A DNA stretch of 64,000 bases from NCBI GenBank assembly GCA_938045585.1, contig CALIAU010000024.1, positions 1 through 64,000 of the forward strand. Direction: 5' to 3'. Below are positions 8,956 through 18,147 of this stretch, in pieces. The stretch's first letter is position 1. Each line of letters begins with the position of its first letter. A model generated the notes under the pieces. The model was not told the DNA's origin. It was given only the letters and a program-made list of their open reading frames with translations, and searched no databases. The DNA comes from an uncultured Saprospiraceae bacterium (lineage in GTDB: Bacteria > Bacteroidota > Bacteroidia > Chitinophagales > Saprospiraceae). The translations under genes and the position numbers were made by a program.

Positions 8956-9000
8956 TTCCATTGATATTACTTATTATCAATTAACATTAAAAATAATATC

Positions 9001-10734
9001 ATGAGAATTATAAAAATAATAATGAGTATCTCTCTGGTTCTAGTCTCATTCCATCTCTTTTCGCAAGGAATATTTAATGACAAGAATGCTAGTGACCTTA
9101 CTCAAATACAACAAGATCTATTGAGAGAATTCACAATGGATAAAATACAAACAGCAGAAATCTTTGAATTTGATGCTCTATATCTAGGATCGCAATCCAT
9201 TCAGTTTGAATATGCAGGACGCGACTTAAGTTTCATCGGAGACAGAGTAAATATTGTTGATGAAGATCAGTTTTCCTGGAAAGGGACAAACGATCAATTA
9301 GATGCAAGGATAAACTTATTCTTTTTGGATGGAAAATGTAGTGGAGAAATGCACATTGGACTGACTGCCTACGAAATCCAAGATTTAAATGATAATACGA
9401 CCCTAATCTATGAAGCTCCAAACTATGAAATAGAAATGGATGATGAAGTAGAAGTACCTGATGGTGGCGCGCAATCTGAATCACCAGAATCGAGTTTTGA
9501 AGCTGCTGGTGAGGGTGAATGCAAAGTACGTATACTAGTTGCTTATACAAATCAAGCCAATGTTCCTGGCAGAAACTTTCATAATACGGCAGCGAACAGA
9601 ATTGTAAATATGAATACCCAATTAAACAGAAGTAATATTGCGCATGATGTAGAACTCGTACGAGTAGTGCATCTGAATTACGATGAGCCTACTTCTGTAC
9701 CTGGCACAAATGGCTGCACTTCCATCCAATGTGAAGCGTTATATGAACTTAGACTAAATGCAACTCTTATTGCACAAAGGAACTTGTATGATGCAGATGT
9801 TGTCATGGTTGTATTAAATCAGGGATCTGGAATTGCATTTCTAAACCCTGGCGCTGAATGGGCATTTGGAACGATTAGTTGGAATAACTTTGCTAGTACT
9901 ACTTCTAAAACTTTTTCACATGAAGTAGGTCATATATATGGTTGTAGACATAATACAGAAGAAGACTCAGCAAATGACAGTACACATGGTTACAATGCGC
10001 AACTAGACATAGGTGAATCATGGAGAACCATCCTATCCTACCCAAGTGGTTGTGGCACTTGTAATAGGATAGATAATTTCTCTAACCCAGATGTAGATCA
10101 CTTAGGTGATCCTACAGGACCAGACCCAGCAGTGCACGATTGCGCTGGAGAAATAGATGATAGCGCTTCAGATGTTGCTGATTTTAGAACAAGTGAAAAT
10201 GCTAAAATCCTAACTGCTGATAACTTGAACAATACGGATGACTTTGCCTATGTTTATGGACATCAGACTCTCACAACCAGTGGTAACTATACTGTTGGAA
10301 ATGGTGCCGTGGCTGAATTAAGAGCAACAAATCATGTGGCGTTTAATAATGGTTTTAGGGTAAACACTGGAGGTCAATTGAAGATTTTTCTTGGTAGTTG
10401 TGGAAACAATATTCCTGGCGTTATTGCAGAGGTGGAAGAAAGAGAAAATGAATTAGCAGCAGGTACTTTGGAAAAAACAGAACTTACTCTAAGTCCAAAC
10501 CCAATGACTTCTGAAGCCAATATTGAGTTTAATATTCTTAAAGGACAAAACGTACATTTATCTATTAGCAACATGGAAGGTAAACGCGTCCAAACTTTAT
10601 TAAACGGCAATCGCTTAGAAGCAGGATCACATAATTACAAATTGACAAACACATCTAGCATGCAGGGCATGTACCTGTGTACACTGGCATTGGAAGATGA
10701 GATCATTCAGAAGAAATTTATAGTACTTTATTAA
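9001..10734 (+). CDS. Secreted metzincin-type zinc protease with T9SS sorting domain
   Basis: A 577-residue exported protease. A signal peptide (about 1-21) is followed by a propeptide-like region (22-170) with an acidic Ser/Glu-rich linker at about 145-172. The catalytic domain (about 174-395) holds the zinc signature HEVGHIYGCRH: His307, His311 and His317 as ligands and Glu308 as base. This is the extended HExxHxxGxxH of metzincins, close to M12B-like bacterial enzymes. The last 80 or so residues form a type A T9SS C-terminal sorting domain (LSPNPMTSEANIEF near 496, ending KKFIVLY), which directs export across the outer membrane. The gene follows the S74-domain gene by 45 bases and ends at a strong bidirectional terminator. 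Substrate is unknown; a role in surface-protein processing or nutrient release is inference. Confidence 0.88.
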   Translation: MRIIKIIMSISLVLVSFHLFSQGIFNDKNASDLTQIQQDLLREFTMDKIQTAEIFEFDALYLGSQSIQFEYAGRDLSFIGDRVNIVDEDQFSWKGTNDQLDARINLFFLDGKCSGEMHIGLTAYEIQDLNDNTTLIYEAPNYEIEMDDEVEVPDGGAQSESPESSFEAAGEGECKVRILVAYTNQANVPGRNFHNTAANRIVNMNTQLNRSNIAHDVELVRVVHLNYDEPTSVPGTNGCTSIQCEALYELRLNATLIAQRNLYDADVVMVVLNQGSGIAFLNPGAEWAFGTISWNNFASTTSKTFSHEVGHIYGCRHNTEEDSANDSTHGYNAQLDIGESWRTILSYPSGCGTCNRIDNFSNPDVDHLGDPTGPDPAVHDCAGEIDDSASDVADFRTSENAKILTADNLNNTDDFAYVYGHQTLTTSGNYTVGNGAVAELRATNHVAFNNGFRVNTGGQLKIFLGSCGNNIPGVIAEVEERENELAAGTLEKTELTLSPNPMTSEANIEFNILKGQNVHLSISNMEGKRVQTLLNGNRLEAGSHNYKLTNTSSMQGMYLCTLALEDEIIQKKFIVLY

Positions 10735-10775
10735 CAGAAAATTGTACTATCAATCACAGTTAGGACAAATAAAAA

Positions 10776-10807
10776 AAACGGCGCCTTAGATTTCTAAGGT
10801 GCCGTTT
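10776..10807. terminator. Bidirectional intrinsic terminator
   Basis: A 14-bp stem (10776-10789 with 10794-10807, one G-T pair) and a 4-base ATTT loop lie between convergent genes. An A-run precedes the stem and a T-rich stretch follows it, so it can stop transcription from both sides: the protease gene on plus and the beta-barrel gene on minus. Confidence 0.9.
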
Positions 10808-10832
10808 GATTTGAATTCCTAATTTTGTATTC

Positions 10833-11474
10833 TTAGAAGTGGTAACCCACTGCAAATTTATATTGCTGATTTCTATTTTTGAAGTTGGCCTTCTCTCTAT
10901 TAATATAGATTCCTTCTCCCTCTCCTCCAAAATTCTTGTAGAAAGAAAAGTCTGTATAGATAGGACCAAAATCATATCCTAGAGTCATATTATATCCAGT
11001 AGAAAACTTACGTGATCTATCTTCAAAATTTGCTAAGCCAGCAAGATCATCTGTCTTGGAAAGCGTATACTGGAACTGAGGCCCCACTGCAATGTTGAAA
11101 TTATTTGAAGTAAGTCCAATCTTTACAGGAATATCTAATTGTGTACTATTTTGTACCACCAAACCACTTATTTCATTGTCAAGACCAAAGTCTTTCACGT
11201 TAAAGTCTCTACTGTACTTTGTAAAAAGCACATCCGTACTTAAAAAGATAAAACTTGCTGTATGTCTTGCACTCACACCAAGAGACCAAGCATTACTTCT
11301 TCCCTGACTTTCTAAGGCGTAAAATACGTTATCTGATTCGCCAGTTGCATATACTTTCTCTGTGGAGGCTCCTTGACTTAGCCCTAACTCGGTTTTGATT
11401 CCAAATTTTGTTTGCGCGCTAACTGTACCTACTATAAGTACTAGTAACACGACTAGTGTATTTATTCGTTTCAT
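10833..11474 (-). CDS. Small outer-membrane beta-barrel protein (PorT-like)
   Basis: A 213-residue outer-membrane protein. It has a signal peptide (about 1-20, VSAQ cleavage) and then alternating polar/hydrophobic strands (TKFGIKTELGLS, AWSLGVSARHTASFIFLS, LDIPVKIGLTSNNFNIAVGPQF, SFYKNF), ending in an aromatic residue, QQYKFAVGYHF, as required for barrel assembly by BamA. Length and start pattern match the 8-stranded 'outer membrane beta-barrel / PorT-like' proteins common in Bacteroidota. Its ligand or partner is unknown. It converges on the protease gene with a shared terminator at 10776-10807. Confidence 0.8.
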   Translation of the reverse strand: MKRINTLVVLLVLIVGTVSAQTKFGIKTELGLSQGASTEKVYATGESDNVFYALESQGRSNAWSLGVSARHTASFIFLSTDVLFTKYSRDFNVKDFGLDNEISGLVVQNSTQLDIPVKIGLTSNNFNIAVGPQFQYTLSKTDDLAGLANFEDRSRKFSTGYNMTLGYDFGPIYTDFSFYKNFGGEGEGIYINREKANFKNRNQQYKFAVGYHF

Positions 11475-11603
11475 TTCTCAATTATTATCTAAAAATCCAG
11501 TGCATGTTGTGTTCTCTCAAAACATACATGCTTAATAACACCTCTAAGACGTATTAAAGTGTATGTGTCACTATATTTTAAAAGCTAATTTTTTCTTAAA
11601 GTT

Positions 11604-11873
11604 TTGAATGAGAATGTAGACGACAGTTTAACTTTTTGCCTGCTCAGAACAGAATATATTGTGCTTCTCTTAAAAGCGAAACATAAGTTTGTTTGGGTCA
11701 ATGGGAGCAAGCTATACTATCTTATTCACTCAGTTTATAGCAATAAACTATTGCTTATAAAACGCGAATTAATCTCTCGTTATAAAGATACTTTTGAAGC
11801 AATAGATAAAATAGAACTAGATAAACTTTGTCTCTACAAAGAAATTCCAGATGTATGGGTGATACATTTTTAG
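11604..11873 (+). CDS. Small hypothetical protein, doubtful
   Basis: An 89-codon frame that can start only at a TTG (11604); no in-frame ATG is present. The peptide mixes beta-like segments (FVWVNGSKLYYLIHSVYSNK) with a helix (RELISRYKDTFEAIDKIE). The order of strands faintly recalls a LytTR DNA-binding domain, but the conserved 'F-x-R-x-H-x-S' segment is missing, so I do not claim that family. It lies between two minus-strand genes, ending 8 bases before the 3' end of the amidohydrolase gene. It could be a degraded fragment or chance. Confidence 0.3.
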   Translation: MNENVDDSLTFCLLRTEYIVLLLKAKHKFVWVNGSKLYYLIHSVYSNKLLLIKRELISRYKDTFEAIDKIELDKLCLYKEIPDVWVIHF

Positions 11874-11881
11874 ATAGGCCA

Positions 11882-13336
11882 TCACATTCTGTAATCCAAA
11901 GGTGGTTTTCTATCACCTAAAAGGGGCTCATATTTAAATCCATTCCCTCGTCTTCGTATTAGTTCTGACTTTGCTTTTGCTAGGGTATCAGGGTTTCTGA
12001 ATAGATCTATTGCAGTAAGAGAAATGGATTTTGCAGCCATCAGCATTCCTCGTTTTCCTATACTAGTTCCTCCTGCAGCAACAGCTTGCCAGGTATGCGA
12101 AGAAGTACCAGGCACCCAGGTTGCTGCTCGCATTCCTGTAGTAGCAACAGCCCAACTCACATCACCTACATCCGTAGAGCCTCCTTCTCCTTTTTCAATC
12201 ACTTTAAAAGGGGCTATATTTTCGGTCAGATTTAAGGATACATTATCCCCCCATGAAAATGTGGACACAATTTTCTCTGCAAACGCCTTTTCTTCAGGTG
12301 TGTAAGTATAACCACCAACGTAGGATAAATTATCATGCATCAATCTACCAAGAGTTTCATTGGGTAAGACATTGTACAGTCCGTGTATGACCTCATACTC
12401 CATTTTTGTTTCTGTTGCCTTGGCAGCTGATTCCGCTATCTTGACTATCCACTCAAAATTTTCTTTGACCTGCTTCATATCAGGGTGTCTACAATAATAA
12501 AATACTTCTGCATATTCTGGAACGACATTGGGAGCCTCTCCTCCGCTTGTAATTACGTAATGTACACGGGACTCCTGTGGAATATGCTCACGCATTAAGT
12601 TCACCATAAAATTCATAGACTCTACTGCATCTAAGGCGGACCTTCCTAAAAAAGGATAGCGCGCTGCATGTGCTGCAGTGCCATAAAATCTAAATTTGGC
12701 AGATTTATTTGCAAGAGATGAAGCTGCATGTGCGGAATTTTGATTTCCCGGATGCCAATGGAGTACAGCATCTACATCATCAAATAAACCTGCACGCACT
12801 AAATACACCTTTCCTCCCCCACCTTCTTCTGCAGGTGTTCCATAAAATCGTACAGTGCCTTGTTGATTGTTTGCCTGCATCCAATTCTTTACCTGAATAG
12901 CTGCAGCCATAGATCCTGCTCCAAACAAATGATGACCACAGGCATGGCCAGCCACTACATCTTCTCTTTTCTCTCTAAAAGGAGAACTCGTCTGTGAGAC
13001 TCCAGGTAGGGCATCATATTCTCCTAAAATTCCAATTACAGGAGAACCCGAACCATAACTAGCTATAAATGCAGTTGGAATTTCCGCTACACCTGATTCA
13101 ATGCGAAAACCTTCTTCTTTTAATATACTCTTTATTAAGGCAGAACTTTTTTCTTCTTGATACCCCATTTCTGCATAGTTCCATATTTCTAGTGCTGTAT
13201 TAAAGTATGCATCTGCACGAGTATCTAAGCTTTGACATATACTCTCTTTTTCTGAGTCAGAGAGCATTTTTTCTAATTGGGCATGGGAAAGAACAGTAGA
13301 AAGAATCAAAATAATAGGAATGAGAATGTTTCGCAT
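11882..13336 (-). CDS. M20-family amidohydrolase, AbgB-like, exported
   Basis: A metal-dependent amidohydrolase of the M20D type, closest in layout to AbgB (the p-aminobenzoyl-glutamate hydrolase subunit). I start it at the Met at 13336 rather than the upstream Met at 13354, because this gives a clean signal peptide (about 1-19, HAQ cleavage) and suggests a periplasmic enzyme of 484 residues. Metal-binding motifs are visible: GEYDALPG (105-112), GHACGHH (130-136) and the catalytic Glu pair PAEEGGGGK (169-177). A lid domain with FYGTAAHAARYPFLGRSALDA (about 220-240) follows, then the late His in WVPGTSSHTWQ. Related enzymes cut amide bonds of aminobenzoyl-glutamate, indole acetyl amino acids or peptides; substrate is not decided. 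It stands alone, about 120 bases from accD. Confidence 0.85.
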   Translation of the reverse strand: MRNILIPIILILSTVLSHAQLEKMLSDSEKESICQSLDTRADAYFNTALEIWNYAEMGYQEEKSSALIKSILKEEGFRIESGVAEIPTAFIASYGSGSPVIGILGEYDALPGVSQTSSPFREKREDVVAGHACGHHLFGAGSMAAAIQVKNWMQANNQQGTVRFYGTPAEEGGGGKVYLVRAGLFDDVDAVLHWHPGNQNSAHAASSLANKSAKFRFYGTAAHAARYPFLGRSALDAVESMNFMVNLMREHIPQESRVHYVITSGGEAPNVVPEYAEVFYYCRHPDMKQVKENFEWIVKIAESAAKATETKMEYEVIHGLYNVLPNETLGRLMHDNLSYVGGYTYTPEEKAFAEKIVSTFSWGDNVSLNLTENIAPFKVIEKGEGGSTDVGDVSWAVATTGMRAATWVPGTSSHTWQAVAAGGTSIGKRGMLMAAKSISLTAIDLFRNPDTLAKAKSELIRRRGNGFKYEPLLGDRKPPLDYRM

Positions 13337-13475
13337 AACATAGGTTTTGTGCACTTAATATGCGAAATTCTAAACGAAATATTATAGAAATTTAGGCAAA
13401 TGATTTGAGATCCAATTCTTAAGCATTGACTAACAAATTATATCGTCTACACAGTAAACGAAGTAGCTCTTATGC

Positions 13476-14330
13476 TTAGATTTCTTCCTTATTCTCAAAC
13501 AGGAATAACAAATCAGCAATCTTAGTCTTTAGTTCTTTTCTGTCTACAATGAAATCTAGAAATCCATGATCTAGTAAAAACTCGGAGCGTTGGAAGCCCT
13601 CTGGTAAATCTCTCTTAATAGTTTCTTTAATTACACGTGGTCCTGCAAATCCTATGAGTGCTTTGGGTTCTGCAAAATTCAGATCACCTAGCATAGCAAA
13701 TGATGCAGTTACTCCTCCTGTTGTAGGATCTGTCATAAACGAAAAATAGGGAACTTTTGCACGGGAAAGTTGCGCTAGTTTAGTGGATGTTTTAGCCATT
13801 TGCATCAGTGAGAAAGCAGATTCCATCATACGTGCTCCTCCGGACTTCGAAATAATCATAAAGGGCGTCATTGTTTCAATACAATGATCCACTGCTCGCG
13901 AAATCCTCTCTCCTACTACAGAGCCCATTGACCCCCCAATAAAACTAAAATCCATAGCAGCTATACAGAGTGGACGTTTGCCTACCTTGCCGTGTGCTAC
14001 ACATATAGCATCCGTTAAATCCGTCTTTTCCCAGGCTACATCTAATCGATCTTTGTAATTTTTTAGATCTGTAAATTCTAGAAAATCTTTAGATCTGATA
14101 TCTTCAAAGAGTAGTTCAAACTTGCCATCAAAGATGAGATCAAAATAATCGTGACTACCAATACGGGCGTGGTGTTCGCATTTACTGCAAATGTAAAAGT
14201 TCTCCTTGAGCTCTTTAACCGTGAAAGTTTCATGGCATTGCTTACACTGATACCATAAACCATCTGGTGCCTCTTTCTTAAACTTTGTTGTTGTTTGTAT
14301 TCCGTCTTTTAATCTCTTGAACCATCCCAT
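13476..14330 (-). CDS. accD: Acetyl-CoA carboxylase carboxyltransferase subunit beta
   Basis: AccD pairs with AccA to move the carboxyl group from carboxybiotin to acetyl-CoA, giving malonyl-CoA, the first committed step of fatty acid synthesis. The 284-residue product has the N-terminal zinc ribbon (Cys29, Cys32, Cys48, Cys51 in YQCKQC and ICSKC). The crotonase-like carboxyltransferase fold follows, with MDFSFIGGSMGSVVGE (about 126-141), the oxyanion glycines in ISKSGGARMMES (about 161-172) and DPTTGGVTASFAMLGD (about 202-217), ending in the FLLDHGFLDFIVDR helix. The start at 14330 gives the family opening MGWFKR. No accA is in the window. Confidence 0.95.
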   Translation of the reverse strand: MGWFKRLKDGIQTTTKFKKEAPDGLWYQCKQCHETFTVKELKENFYICSKCEHHARIGSHDYFDLIFDGKFELLFEDIRSKDFLEFTDLKNYKDRLDVAWEKTDLTDAICVAHGKVGKRPLCIAAMDFSFIGGSMGSVVGERISRAVDHCIETMTPFMIISKSGGARMMESAFSLMQMAKTSTKLAQLSRAKVPYFSFMTDPTTGGVTASFAMLGDLNFAEPKALIGFAGPRVIKETIKRDLPEGFQRSEFLLDHGFLDFIVDRKELKTKIADLLFLFENKEEI

Positions 14331-14502
14331 AGCATAGATTTAGTTATAGTGGGGATAACTGAACATGGGAGTACTAAGGTATGTTTTTACCATAAAAGAA
14401 AGCGCTTTTTGTGATTTAGATTTTTTAAGGCGAAAAATGATAATTGTTTAGGTTTGATAATCAATGGATTAGTAATTAAAATTTGAGTATACCCCTTAAA
14501 AG

Positions 14503-15531
14503 TTAGTATCTAAATTTTCGCACCTCATTTACAAAATGCTTCACATTGTCAAGGGGAGTTTGTGGATATACGCCGTGTCCCAAATTAAATATTTGATTCC
14601 CGCCAAAGCTTTGGATAGTCTTCTCTACCTTGCTAGAAATAAGATGTTTAGGTGCAAACAAGACCGTTGGATCCATATTGCCTTGGAAAATTATATCCTT
14701 GCCATACTTTGCTCGCATTTCCTTAGGATCTAGAGTCCAATCTAGACCAACCACATTTGGCTTTAATCCTACAATCTCATCCATGGAGAACCATGCCCCC
14801 TTACTAAATAGGATTACAGGTACTTCTGTAATTGCCTCATTTATTCTTTTTAGATATGGAAGGCAAAATTCCTTGTACATCTCTTTATCCAAAACGCCTG
14901 CCCAAGAATCAAACACCTGCACCACTTCCAAACCATAGGATATCTTCTTCTTTAGATATGCTATAATAGTCTTCGTTAATTTTTCTAAAAGTGCGTGGGA
15001 AAGTTCCGGATACTTATGCAGAAATGACTTGGTCTTATAAAAGGTTTTTGAACCTGAACCTTCTACCATATAACACATAAGAGTCCAGGGTGCTCCTGCA
15101 AAGCCAATGAGCGGTACCCTTTGTTCTAATTTCTCTACTGTCATTGCTACTGCCTCATATACATAGGAAAGGTGTTCAGCTGCTTCTTGCCCTTCCTTTA
15201 AAGCAAGCACGTCTTCCATGTTTTCAATCGTTTTGTGGAAGAATGGTCCTTTCTTTTCTATCAACTCATAGTCTAAGCCCATAGCTTCTGGAATCACTAA
15301 TATATCTGAGAAAATGATAGCAGCATCCACTCCTAGGGCATCAATAGGCTGTATAGTTACCTTACTTGCCAGATCAGGATTTGACACTAAGGCTTTGAAG
15401 CCTGACAAACTTGCACGGACCTCTCTATATTCAGGAAGGATCCTACCTGCCTGGCGCATAATCCATATCGGTGGTCTTTCTACCTGCTTTCCTTGCAAAA
15501 GACGTAATAGTATATCATTTTCGTACTGCAT
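14503..15531 (-). CDS. hemE: Uroporphyrinogen decarboxylase
   Basis: HemE removes four carboxyl groups from uroporphyrinogen III to give coproporphyrinogen III in haem synthesis, without cofactors. I place the start at the Met at 15531 (342 residues), matching the family's MxxNDxxLRLL opening. The frame runs open to 15609, but that extension has no family match. Signatures are PPIWIMRQAGRILPEYRE (about 20-37), with the two Arg that hold the substrate, the catalytic Asp in IIFSDILVIPEAMG (about 72-85), GFAGAPWTLMCYMVEGSGS (about 136-154) and VFDSWAGVL (about 202-210). It ends NLGHGVYPQTP, with the conserved His. It diverges from dapB, with 81 bases for promoters between the two starts. Confidence 0.95.
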   Translation of the reverse strand: MQYENDILLRLLQGKQVERPPIWIMRQAGRILPEYREVRASLSGFKALVSNPDLASKVTIQPIDALGVDAAIIFSDILVIPEAMGLDYELIEKKGPFFHKTIENMEDVLALKEGQEAAEHLSYVYEAVAMTVEKLEQRVPLIGFAGAPWTLMCYMVEGSGSKTFYKTKSFLHKYPELSHALLEKLTKTIIAYLKKKISYGLEVVQVFDSWAGVLDKEMYKEFCLPYLKRINEAITEVPVILFSKGAWFSMDEIVGLKPNVVGLDWTLDPKEMRAKYGKDIIFQGNMDPTVLFAPKHLISSKVEKTIQSFGGNQIFNLGHGVYPQTPLDNVKHFVNEVRKFRY

Positions 15532-15612
15532 AGGACAAAGGTAAGTCCAATTCCTTTTAAAGGCAGCAATGCTTGGCTTGAAAAGGATAATTTTACATAT
15601 AACAAACAAAGT

Positions 15613-16326
15613 ATGAGGATAGCAATCATCGGATATGGCAAAATGGGCAAATTAATACATAGCCTTGCAGAAGAAGCTGGGCATTCTGTCATTGCCACGA
15701 TCGGTTTAAAAAATAAAGAAGAATTAGAGCAGCTTAAAAAGGAAGACGTAGATGTTGCTATCGAATTTAGCCATCCAGATGCAGCAATGGATAATTATAA
15801 GAGTCTACTTAGTGCTGGTATTCCAGTAGTTACAGGAACAACTGGTTGGCATGAAAAATTAGATGAGGTGAGAGAGTTGGTCATAGCAAGGGAGGGTTCA
15901 TTTTTTCATGCTAGTAACTTTTCCATTGGCGTAAACATCGTATTCCAACTAAATAAGATGCTTGCTAAACTCATGGAAGGAAAGAATGATTACTCTTTGA
16001 CTATCAAAGAGATACACCATACTACAAAAAAAGACGCACCAAGTGGAACAGCAATAAGTTTAGCGGAACAGATCATCCAAAATAATTCTTCTAAGACTGA
16101 TTGGATAAATGAAGAAAGCAAAGACTCCCAGATAATTCCTATCTTTTCTGAACGCATAGCAGATGCTAAAGGATTTCATGAAGTAGACTATTCTTCTGAG
16201 GTGGATACAATTCAAATCAGACACAATGCAAAGAGTCGAGAGGGCTTTGCCAAAGGTGCCTTAGTAGCAGCAGAATGGTTGATGGGTAAAAAAGGCATTT
16301 TTACTATGGAAGATATGATGACATAA
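15613..16326 (+). CDS. dapB: 4-hydroxy-tetrahydrodipicolinate reductase
   Basis: DapB reduces the dihydrodipicolinate precursor with NAD(P)H on the way to diaminopimelate (peptidoglycan) and lysine. The 237-residue product carries the nucleotide-binding GYGKMGKLI (7-15), VTGTTGW (about 75-81), ASNFSIGVN (about 100-108) and the signature with catalytic His-His and Lys, EIHHTTKKDAPSGTA (about 135-149). It is slightly shorter than the E. coli enzyme (273), as usual in Bacteroidota. It begins a plus-strand run with a GNAT gene (24 bases later) and a zinc-ribbon gene, so the three are probably co-transcribed. Confidence 0.95.
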   Translation: MRIAIIGYGKMGKLIHSLAEEAGHSVIATIGLKNKEELEQLKKEDVDVAIEFSHPDAAMDNYKSLLSAGIPVVTGTTGWHEKLDEVRELVIAREGSFFHASNFSIGVNIVFQLNKMLAKLMEGKNDYSLTIKEIHHTTKKDAPSGTAISLAEQIIQNNSSKTDWINEESKDSQIIPIFSERIADAKGFHEVDYSSEVDTIQIRHNAKSREGFAKGALVAAEWLMGKKGIFTMEDMMT

Positions 16327-16350
16327 TTATTAGAACTCAGAACACGTGGT

Positions 16351-16869
16351 ATGAGTACATACAAAACATTTGAGACGGAACGACTATTTATAAGACCTAG
16401 TAGCATAGAGGATGCACCCTTCTTTTACGAATTATATAATTCACCTAAATGGATTGCAAACATAGGAGATAGAAATATCCGTACACTAGAAGATGCTGCA
16501 AATTACATCGAAGAAAAAATACTACCACAACTGCGGTCGAACGGTTTTTCTAACAATACCATTATTCGTAAATCCGATGGCGTAAAACTAGGAGCCTGTG
16601 GTCTCTATGATAGACCAGGCATTGATGGTGTAGATATTGGCTTTGCCATGCTACCACAATTTGAAGGACAGGGCTATGCATACGAGAGCGCATCCGTGCT
16701 TATTCGTGAGGCCATGCCCCACTTTAATCTTACTAAGGTTAGCGGTATTACAATTGAAGAAAATATCGCTTCACAAAAGCTGCTTGAAAAGCTAGGACTT
16801 AGGTTTACTAAAATGATTACTATTCCAAATGATGATGTGCCCTTGATGTTATATGAAATGGAGATTTAA
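16351..16869 (+). CDS. GNAT-family N-acetyltransferase (RimJ/RimL type)
   Basis: A 172-residue acetyl-CoA-dependent acetyltransferase. The opening FETERLFIRPSSIEDAPFFYELYNSPKW is the classic RimJ/RimL-like N-terminus. The acetyl-CoA-binding strand-turn-helix is IGFAMLPQFEGQGYAYESA (about 102-120), where the Q-x-x-G-x-G/A loop is QFEGQGYA, and the C-terminal LTKVSGITIEENIASQKLLEKLG (about 131-153) is equally typical. Such proteins acetylate N-termini or amino groups on small molecules; the target is not predictable. It sits between dapB and the zinc-ribbon gene with short gaps and is probably in the same transcript. Confidence 0.88.
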   Translation: MSTYKTFETERLFIRPSSIEDAPFFYELYNSPKWIANIGDRNIRTLEDAANYIEEKILPQLRSNGFSNNTIIRKSDGVKLGACGLYDRPGIDGVDIGFAMLPQFEGQGYAYESASVLIREAMPHFNLTKVSGITIEENIASQKLLEKLGLRFTKMITIPNDDVPLMLYEMEI

Positions 16870-16884
16870 ATACAATTTTATCCT

Positions 16885-17247
16885 ATGAAACTCAAAGTAA
16901 AGTGCAGAAACTGTAAAGAGGAATTTAATCTTAAAAAATCCTTTGTCACTAGACCAGATCTTATCGATGCTATGGGCGAAGAATTTTCAGTTCAGTGTAG
17001 CCAATGCCTTTCACAAAACACCGTACATGCAAATGATGTAGTTGCTTACCAGTCCACGCCCTATCGATTAGCCGGCTCACTTCTGGGTATTGCAATAATC
17101 ATTATTATAACTCTATTCTGGTGGGACGCTGGCTATATCAGCAACATGGGTCTGATCCTAGGAGGTGGAATAATTGCGGCCAGTAATTTCAGTTCGGTCA
17201 CCTCTAATGTGACAGCCTTTAATACATATAAGATTACGCGTAGGTGA
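16885..17247 (+). CDS. Small membrane protein with N-terminal zinc ribbon
   Basis: A 120-residue protein of unknown function. Two Cys-x2-Cys knuckles (CRNC near residue 7 and CSQC near 37) predict a cytoplasmic zinc ribbon, followed by two closely spaced membrane segments (about 66-83 and 88-105). It starts 15 bases after the GNAT gene and is likely in the dapB transcript. The zinc ribbon may bind protein or RNA, but nothing in the sequence decides that. I know of no precise family name. Confidence 0.75.
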   Translation: MKLKVKCRNCKEEFNLKKSFVTRPDLIDAMGEEFSVQCSQCLSQNTVHANDVVAYQSTPYRLAGSLLGIAIIIIITLFWWDAGYISNMGLILGGGIIAASNFSSVTSNVTAFNTYKITRR

Positions 17248-17364
17248 TTACATCTTTCAAACAAGCATAGTCCTCTTTAAGACATCAGTTCTTATCTACT
17301 AGAATTTATTATGTTGGTAGGAATAATTCACTTTTACTATTCTATCTTTATACAAAATAAGCAT

Positions 17365-18147
17365 ATGCGATATCTACTTATCCTCTCTTTCCTCGTGATT
17401 AATTTCGTTGCGTGTAAGCAATCCGTCACTGAACCAAATGCTATACAAACTGTTCAAACTCCCAGCTTCCCAAAAAATGTGAAGGCTGTCTTAGATGCGC
17501 ATGGGGGTTATGATACCTGGAAGTCAATGAAGGCATTAATTTATACCATTAAGAATGATAAAGGGGACGAAAAGCAATCCATTGATTTGCAAGACAGAAG
17601 AGAAATAGTAGAAGGCCCTGATTATACAATGGGATTTGATGGAACGCAGTACTGGATTGATGCAGATACCAGCATTAAGAAAAATCCAATTTTCTACACG
17701 AATCTCATGATGTATTTTTATGCTATGCCTTTTGTCATAAGTGATAAAGGAATAAATTATTCTGACACAGAAGCTTTAGTATTTGATGGTAAGACCTTTC
17801 CCGGTTTTAGGGTTTCTTACAATAGTGGTATAGGTGTAAGCCCAGAAGATGAATACTTTATCTACTACAATCCAGATAGCCATCAGATGGAATGGCTTGC
17901 GTATACGGTTACCTATTTCTCAAAAGAAAAATCTACCAAACTAGGATGGATTCGTTATGACGATTGGATGGAACTGGAAGGACTTAAGCTACCCTCTACT
18001 ATGGCTTGGTATAAAACAGAAGAAAACAAACCAACAGAAGAGCGCAATCGCCGTACTTTTGACAAGATTATTCTTTCTAAGAATAAGATGAAGGATACCG
18101 TGTTTAGCCCAACAGCAAATGCACGGATAATCTCAAAGGATGAATAA
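17365..18147 (+). CDS. DUF6503-like lipoprotein, copy 1
   Basis: A 260-residue lipoprotein when started at the Met at 17365. The frame extends upstream to 17311, but the later start gives the proper signal MRYLLILSFLVINFVAC, with the lipidated Cys at 17. The mature part begins with a helix ending in a DAHGGYDTWKSMKAL segment. It continues as a beta-rich half-barrel (MGFDGTQYWIDAD, FPGFRVSYN, YFIYYNPDSHQMEWLAYTVTY), which resembles the LolA/LolB-like fold suggested for DUF6503 proteins. A distant paralogue lies at 53004-53765 and shares the order 'helix with AxGGxxxWdaxr, F/MGARK or FDG, LMPFKLRDEG / AMPFVISDKG, G-K-x-F/Y, E-hydrophobic ending'. Function is unknown; a role in lipid or lipoprotein handling is speculation. 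Confidence 0.75.
   Translation: MRYLLILSFLVINFVACKQSVTEPNAIQTVQTPSFPKNVKAVLDAHGGYDTWKSMKALIYTIKNDKGDEKQSIDLQDRREIVEGPDYTMGFDGTQYWIDADTSIKKNPIFYTNLMMYFYAMPFVISDKGINYSDTEALVFDGKTFPGFRVSYNSGIGVSPEDEYFIYYNPDSHQMEWLAYTVTYFSKEKSTKLGWIRYDDWMELEGLKLPSTMAWYKTEENKPTEERNRRTFDKIILSKNKMKDTVFSPTANARIISKDE

Noticed and set aside
9233-9550. 105-codon minus-strand frame inside the protease gene
   Set aside because: Antisense to the propeptide and linker of the metzincin; Leu/His-rich text mirrors the opposite strand and has no family features.
11604-11873. Small frame as a LytTR regulator
   Set aside because: Only the strand order is similar; the conserved His/Ser segment of LytTR is missing and there is no ATG.
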